From positions 3,324,080 to 3,388,079 of the forward strand of contig NZ_GG657738.1 of assembly GCF_000158815.1 (NCBI RefSeq): a DNA stretch of 64,000 bases. The letters run 5' to 3'. The number at the start of each line of letters is the position of its first letter. Positions within the stretch are counted from its first letter, which is position 1. This stretch comes from Micromonospora sp. ATCC 39149. GTDB taxonomy: Bacteria > Actinomycetota > Actinomycetes > Mycobacteriales > Micromonosporaceae. The notes beneath the pieces are model-generated. The model did not search any database and was not told the origin of the DNA. It saw nothing but the letters and a program-made list of their open reading frames with translations. Made by a program: the position numbers and the translations under genes. Shown here in pieces: positions 60,943-64,000 of the stretch.

Positions 60943-62465
60943 CCCCGGCCCGGTCGGGCGCCGGCGAGCTGGGCGGAGCGGCCCGGCACGGGGTCGCGAA
61001 CCTGCTCGGGGTGGCGGTCGCGGCGGTCGCCGGGTTCGGCCTGAACATCGTCGTCACCCGGGGCTGGTCCATGTCGGACGCCGGCCTCTTCTTCGCCGCC
61101 ACCAGCGCGTTCATGATCGCATACGCGGCGGCGCGGCTGGGTACCGGCGTCGGCGCGGTCTACTTCATCAGCCGCTACCGGGCCCTCGGCCAACCGGAGC
61201 GCCTGCGCGCGTCGGTGCTGGTCGGGCTGCTGCCGGTGCTGGGGGTCGGCACGCTGATCGCGGTGGCCGGCTGGTGGGCGGCTCCCCGGATCGTGGCGCT
61301 GACGTTCGACGAGCCGGTGCCCGGTGCGGTGCGCGCGCTGCGGGTGCTGCTGGTCTTCGTGCCGGTGGCCGCGCTCTGCGACTTCGCCCTGGCCGCCTGC
61401 CGGGGCTTCGGCAAGATGCGCCCGCTGCTGTTGATCGAGCGGTTCGGCCGGACCGGGCTGCAACTGGTCGGGGTGGGGCTCGCCGCCGTCCTCGGCCTCT
61501 CGGCGACGACGGCGCTGCCGCTGGCCTGGGTCGCACCGTACCTGCCGGCCGCGCTGGTCGGCACCGTGTGGCTGGCCCGGCTGGTCCGGCGCGCGGAGCG
61601 GGGCGCGCAGGCCCCGGCGGTGTCGCTGCGCGAGGAGTTCGGCCCGTACTGGCGCTACAGCGGGCCCCGCGCGCTGAGCGGCCTGGCCCAGATGGTGGTG
61701 CAGCGGCTCGACATCGTGCTGCTCGGCGCGCTGCGCGGGCTGTCCGAGGCGGCGCTCTACACGGCGGCCACCCGGTTCCTCGCCCTCGGGCAGCTCTCCG
61801 GGCAGGCGCTCTCCACCGCCGTGCAGCACCGGCTCGCCGAGCACATGGTCCGCGACGACCGGGACGCGGCCGGCCGGCTCTACCAGGCGGCCACCGGCTG
61901 GCTGGTGCTGCTGGCCTGGCCGGCGTACCTGCTGTTCGCGGTGTTCGCCGAGCCGATGCTGCACCTGTTCGGCGACGGGTACGCCGCCGGGGCGCGGGTG
62001 ACCGTCTTCCTCGCCCTGACCATGCTGGTGGCCACCGGCTGCGGCATGGTAGACACAGTGCTCAACATGGCCGGCCGAACGTCCTGGACGTTCTACAACG
62101 CGCTGGCCGGCACGCTGGTCAACGTGGTGCTGAACGTGCTGCTCATCCCACGTTTTGGCATCATGGGCGCGGCGGTCGCCTGGTCGTCGTCCATCCTGAT
62201 CACCAACCTGGTGCCGCTGGCCCAGCTGCACCACGCATACCGGCTGCACCCGTTCGGCCGGGGCACGCTGGCCGCCGCCGGGCTGGCGGTGGCGTGCTTC
62301 GGCGTGCCGGCGCTGATCGCCCGCGCGGTGCTCGACGCCGGGCCGGTCACCCTGGCGGTGCTCGCGGTACTCGGGACCACCGGGTACGCCGCCGGGGCAT
62401 GGCGGCTACGCCGGGTGCTCCAGCTCGACGCGCTGCGGGCCCTGCGCCGGGGCCGCCGACGCTGA
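60912..62465 (+). CDS. Wzx-like polysaccharide flippase (MVF/MATE-type)
   Basis: 517-aa polytopic protein with about 12-14 helices that moves lipid-linked repeat units across the membrane. Seen: ANLLGVAVAAVAGFGLNIVV, WRYSGPRALSGLAQMVVQRL, IVLLGALRGLSEAALYTAAT and VNVVLNVLLIPRFGIMGAAV, all standard for the family. It overlaps the end of the third sulfotransferase gene by 31 bp if GTG at 60912 is used; GTG at 60930 is an alternative and reduces this. Confidence 0.88.
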   Translation: MGTRAVVATVAPARSGAGELGGAARHGVANLLGVAVAAVAGFGLNIVVTRGWSMSDAGLFFAATSAFMIAYAAARLGTGVGAVYFISRYRALGQPERLRASVLVGLLPVLGVGTLIAVAGWWAAPRIVALTFDEPVPGAVRALRVLLVFVPVAALCDFALAACRGFGKMRPLLLIERFGRTGLQLVGVGLAAVLGLSATTALPLAWVAPYLPAALVGTVWLARLVRRAERGAQAPAVSLREEFGPYWRYSGPRALSGLAQMVVQRLDIVLLGALRGLSEAALYTAATRFLALGQLSGQALSTAVQHRLAEHMVRDDRDAAGRLYQAATGWLVLLAWPAYLLFAVFAEPMLHLFGDGYAAGARVTVFLALTMLVATGCGMVDTVLNMAGRTSWTFYNALAGTLVNVVLNVLLIPRFGIMGAAVAWSSSILITNLVPLAQLHHAYRLHPFGRGTLAAAGLAVACFGVPALIARAVLDAGPVTLAVLAVLGTTGYAAGAWRLRRVLQLDALRALRRGRRR

Positions 62466-62543
62466 GGCCCGCTCGGGTCTTGTTCACGAGAACGTCCGCC
62501 GCCGGGTACACCGGTGGCACCGGTACGGGAAGGTGCGGCAACG

Positions 62544-63581
62544 ATGAAGCGGTTCCACAGGGCGGTGGCGCTCCTGCTCGGGTCGGCGCTGGCCGTCACG
62601 GCCTGCTCCGAGTCGGCCCCGGACTTCGTGCCGCCCCCGGCCGGCACCGCGCCGACGGTGTCCCCCCGCGCGACGGACGACCTGGCCACCACCGGCCGGG
62701 GCCCGGAGCTGCCCGAGAAGGGCGTCTGGCTGGGCGCGTGGGTGAAGCCGGACTGGCAGACCCCGGAGGGGCGGGTCGAGGCGCTGACCGCGTTCGCCGA
62801 CCAGACCCGCGGCAAGGTGACCCTGGCGCACATGTTCCACGAGTGGGAGGACGACTTCCCCGGCCCCACCGAGTACGCCTTCCAGGCCACCGGGAAGCTC
62901 CAGATGATCTCCTGGTCGGGTGCCGACACCCGGTCCATCCGCGACGGCGTCTACGACCAGCTCATCCGGCAGCGGGCCGAAAAGATCAAGCAGTTCGGGG
63001 TGCCGCTGCTGCTGCGCTGGCGGTGGGAGATGGACCGGCCGAACCTGGCCCAGAGCGTCCACTCGCCGGAGGACTACGTCGCCGCCTGGAAGCGCATCCG
63101 GGGCATCTTCACCGAGGTCGGCGCCACCAACGCCGCCTTCGTCTGGTGCCCGCACGTGCAGGGCTTCGTCGACCCGTCCCGCAACGCCGCGGCGTACTAC
63201 CCCGGCGACGACCAGGTCGACTGGCTCTGCACCGATGTGTACCCGGGCAAGGAGTTCGAAGGCTTCGCCCCCCAGATGGACACCTTCATGGCGTTCGCCG
63301 CCCAGCACCCGCGTCCGGTAGTGATCGGCGAGTTCGGGGTCACCTACCCGGGCGCGCCCGGCCAGCGCGGCGCGTGGCTGCGCGAGGCCGGCGACTACAT
63401 CAAGCGGCACCCGCAAATCAAGGCCGTCGTCTACTTCGCCGCGAAGCAGACGAAGCCCGCGTACGACAGCACCTTCAACGACGACCCGGAGGGGCTGGCC
63501 GCGTTCCAGGAACTGACGGCGGACCCGTGGTTCTCCGCACCGCCGCCGCCCACCCCCGCGCACGGTCCGCGCGCCCAGTGA
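62544..63581 (+). CDS. GH26-like lipoprotein glycanase
   Basis: 345 aa. Seen: lipobox LAVTAC (Cys at 21), a linker, then a TIM barrel with GVWLGAWVKPDWQTPEG, LLRWRWEMDRPN (acid/base Glu), FVWCPHVQGFVDPSRN and VVIGEFGVTYPGA (nucleophile Glu), a set typical of GH26 mannanase-like enzymes. Membrane-anchored on the outside. With the glycanase at 48008 it flanks the polysaccharide cluster and may release or edit the polymer. ATG at 62544 starts 78 bp after the flippase gene. Confidence 0.88.
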   Translation: MKRFHRAVALLLGSALAVTACSESAPDFVPPPAGTAPTVSPRATDDLATTGRGPELPEKGVWLGAWVKPDWQTPEGRVEALTAFADQTRGKVTLAHMFHEWEDDFPGPTEYAFQATGKLQMISWSGADTRSIRDGVYDQLIRQRAEKIKQFGVPLLLRWRWEMDRPNLAQSVHSPEDYVAAWKRIRGIFTEVGATNAAFVWCPHVQGFVDPSRNAAAYYPGDDQVDWLCTDVYPGKEFEGFAPQMDTFMAFAAQHPRPVVIGEFGVTYPGAPGQRGAWLREAGDYIKRHPQIKAVVYFAAKQTKPAYDSTFNDDPEGLAAFQELTADPWFSAPPPPTPAHGPRAQ

Positions 63582-63799
63582 CCTCGTCTTTTCGTACGAG
63601 CGGCCCGGCTGCACCGGCGGCGGCCGGCACGTTGTCGGTCACAACACGCCCCCCGGGGTAGACGCCGCGCGTTCCGTGCGCGATCGTGTCATCGAGCTTC
63701 CGTCCGGTCGTCGCCTCTACGACCCGGGTCACCGAGTGGGTTCGCCCGATCGCACGGAGGCGCCTCACACCGATCTCCGCCGTTCATCCGGAGTTGCCC

Positions 63800-64000
63800 G
63801 TGGTCCGTTTTCCGGCGCTCGGTCGCCGACCCCTCGCGGCCCTGACCGCCGCCGCACTGACCGTTTCCGGCATCCTCGTCGCTGGCCCGGCCCCCGCCGC
63901 CCCCAACCACACCACCGTGGTCGGCGCGGTTCCCTCCTCCCTCACCCCGAACATCGTGGACGGCACCGTCTTCGCCATCCACGACGCCGGCAGCAAGGTC
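63800..64000 (+). CDS. Secreted protein, N-terminal part only
   Basis: First 67 codons of a gene cut by the window end. Seen: start GTG (CCGGAG six bases upstream; TTG at 63794 is in frame), a signal peptide with Arg-Arg start, hydrophobic core and APAAP site, then VVGAVPSSLTPNIVDGTVFA. Mature protein starts near Asn-His-Thr-Thr. This start resembles that of actinobacterial secreted beta-repeat proteins; the rest is needed to say more. Confidence 0.7.
   Translation, partial: MVRFPALGRRPLAALTAAALTVSGILVAGPAPAAPNHTTVVGAVPSSLTPNIVDGTVFAIHDAGSKV

Overview
The window is high-GC actinobacterial DNA, most likely from a Micromonospora-type organism (family Micromonosporaceae). The support is very strong G/C bias at third codon positions, many GTG starts, ATGA/GTGA stop-start overlaps, PadR, SoxR, CPBP and DUF2332 genes of actinobacterial type, and short intergenic hairpin repeats at convergent gene ends. 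The species is inferred from style only and cannot be fixed without a database search.

Layout. (1) 1-12018, minus strand: a polymorphic-toxin locus with a 1.5-kaa LamG/FG-GAP secreted protein, a 2.3-kaa RHS protein ending in a Hint domain and a small toxin tip, and an Imm8-type immunity gene. The tip and immunity gene are visibly AT-richer than the rest. (2) 12537-14246: a tyrosine integrase facing tRNA-Arg(ACG), followed by tRNA-Ser(GCT). This looks like the edge of an integrated element. (3) 14425-26167: single genes, namely a basic-repeat protein, a CPBP protease, a flavohemoprotein with a palindrome in front of it, an unusual XRE-HTH/peptide-deformylase fusion, an FhuF-like protein behind an iron box, a large membrane protein, a methyltransferase, a PEBP protein and a PadR/membrane-protein pair. 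(4) 26858-31689: a secreted GH43 enzyme, tRNA-Ser(TGA), a quinone oxidoreductase, SoxR and a dolichol-phosphate-mannose-synthase-like GT2. (5) 31814-41035: a frameshifted GT-C-like membrane protein, a response regulator/histidine kinase/lipoprotein operon, DUF2332, a phosphotransferase and a thiolase. (6) 41144-45456: PH-domain protein, rhomboid protease, cyclophilin, CwsA/DUF5324-like protein and CorA. The first four resemble the block Rv0008c-Rv0010c near oriC of mycobacteria. The CorA stop codon sits in a 27-bp tandem array.

(7) 45805-63581 is the most interesting region. After an aminotransferase comes a CysQ phosphatase and then a Wzx/Wzy-type polysaccharide locus. It has three sulfotransferases, a split Alg13/Alg14-type transferase, a GT2, a GT14 (Core-2/I-branching) transferase, a Wzz-like protein with a decayed kinase domain, a polymerase, a flippase, a DUF3048 lipoprotein and two GH26-like glycanases, one at each end. 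PAPS-dependent sulfotransferases together with the PAP phosphatase CysQ suggest a sulfated exopolysaccharide made in part by glycosaminoglycan-like chemistry. A small-molecule-kinase-like gene inside this operon is broken by a TGA where a TGG (Trp) is expected. The window ends in the first 67 codons of another secreted protein.

Most regulatory sites are palindromes and hairpins read by eye; they are candidates, not proven sites.
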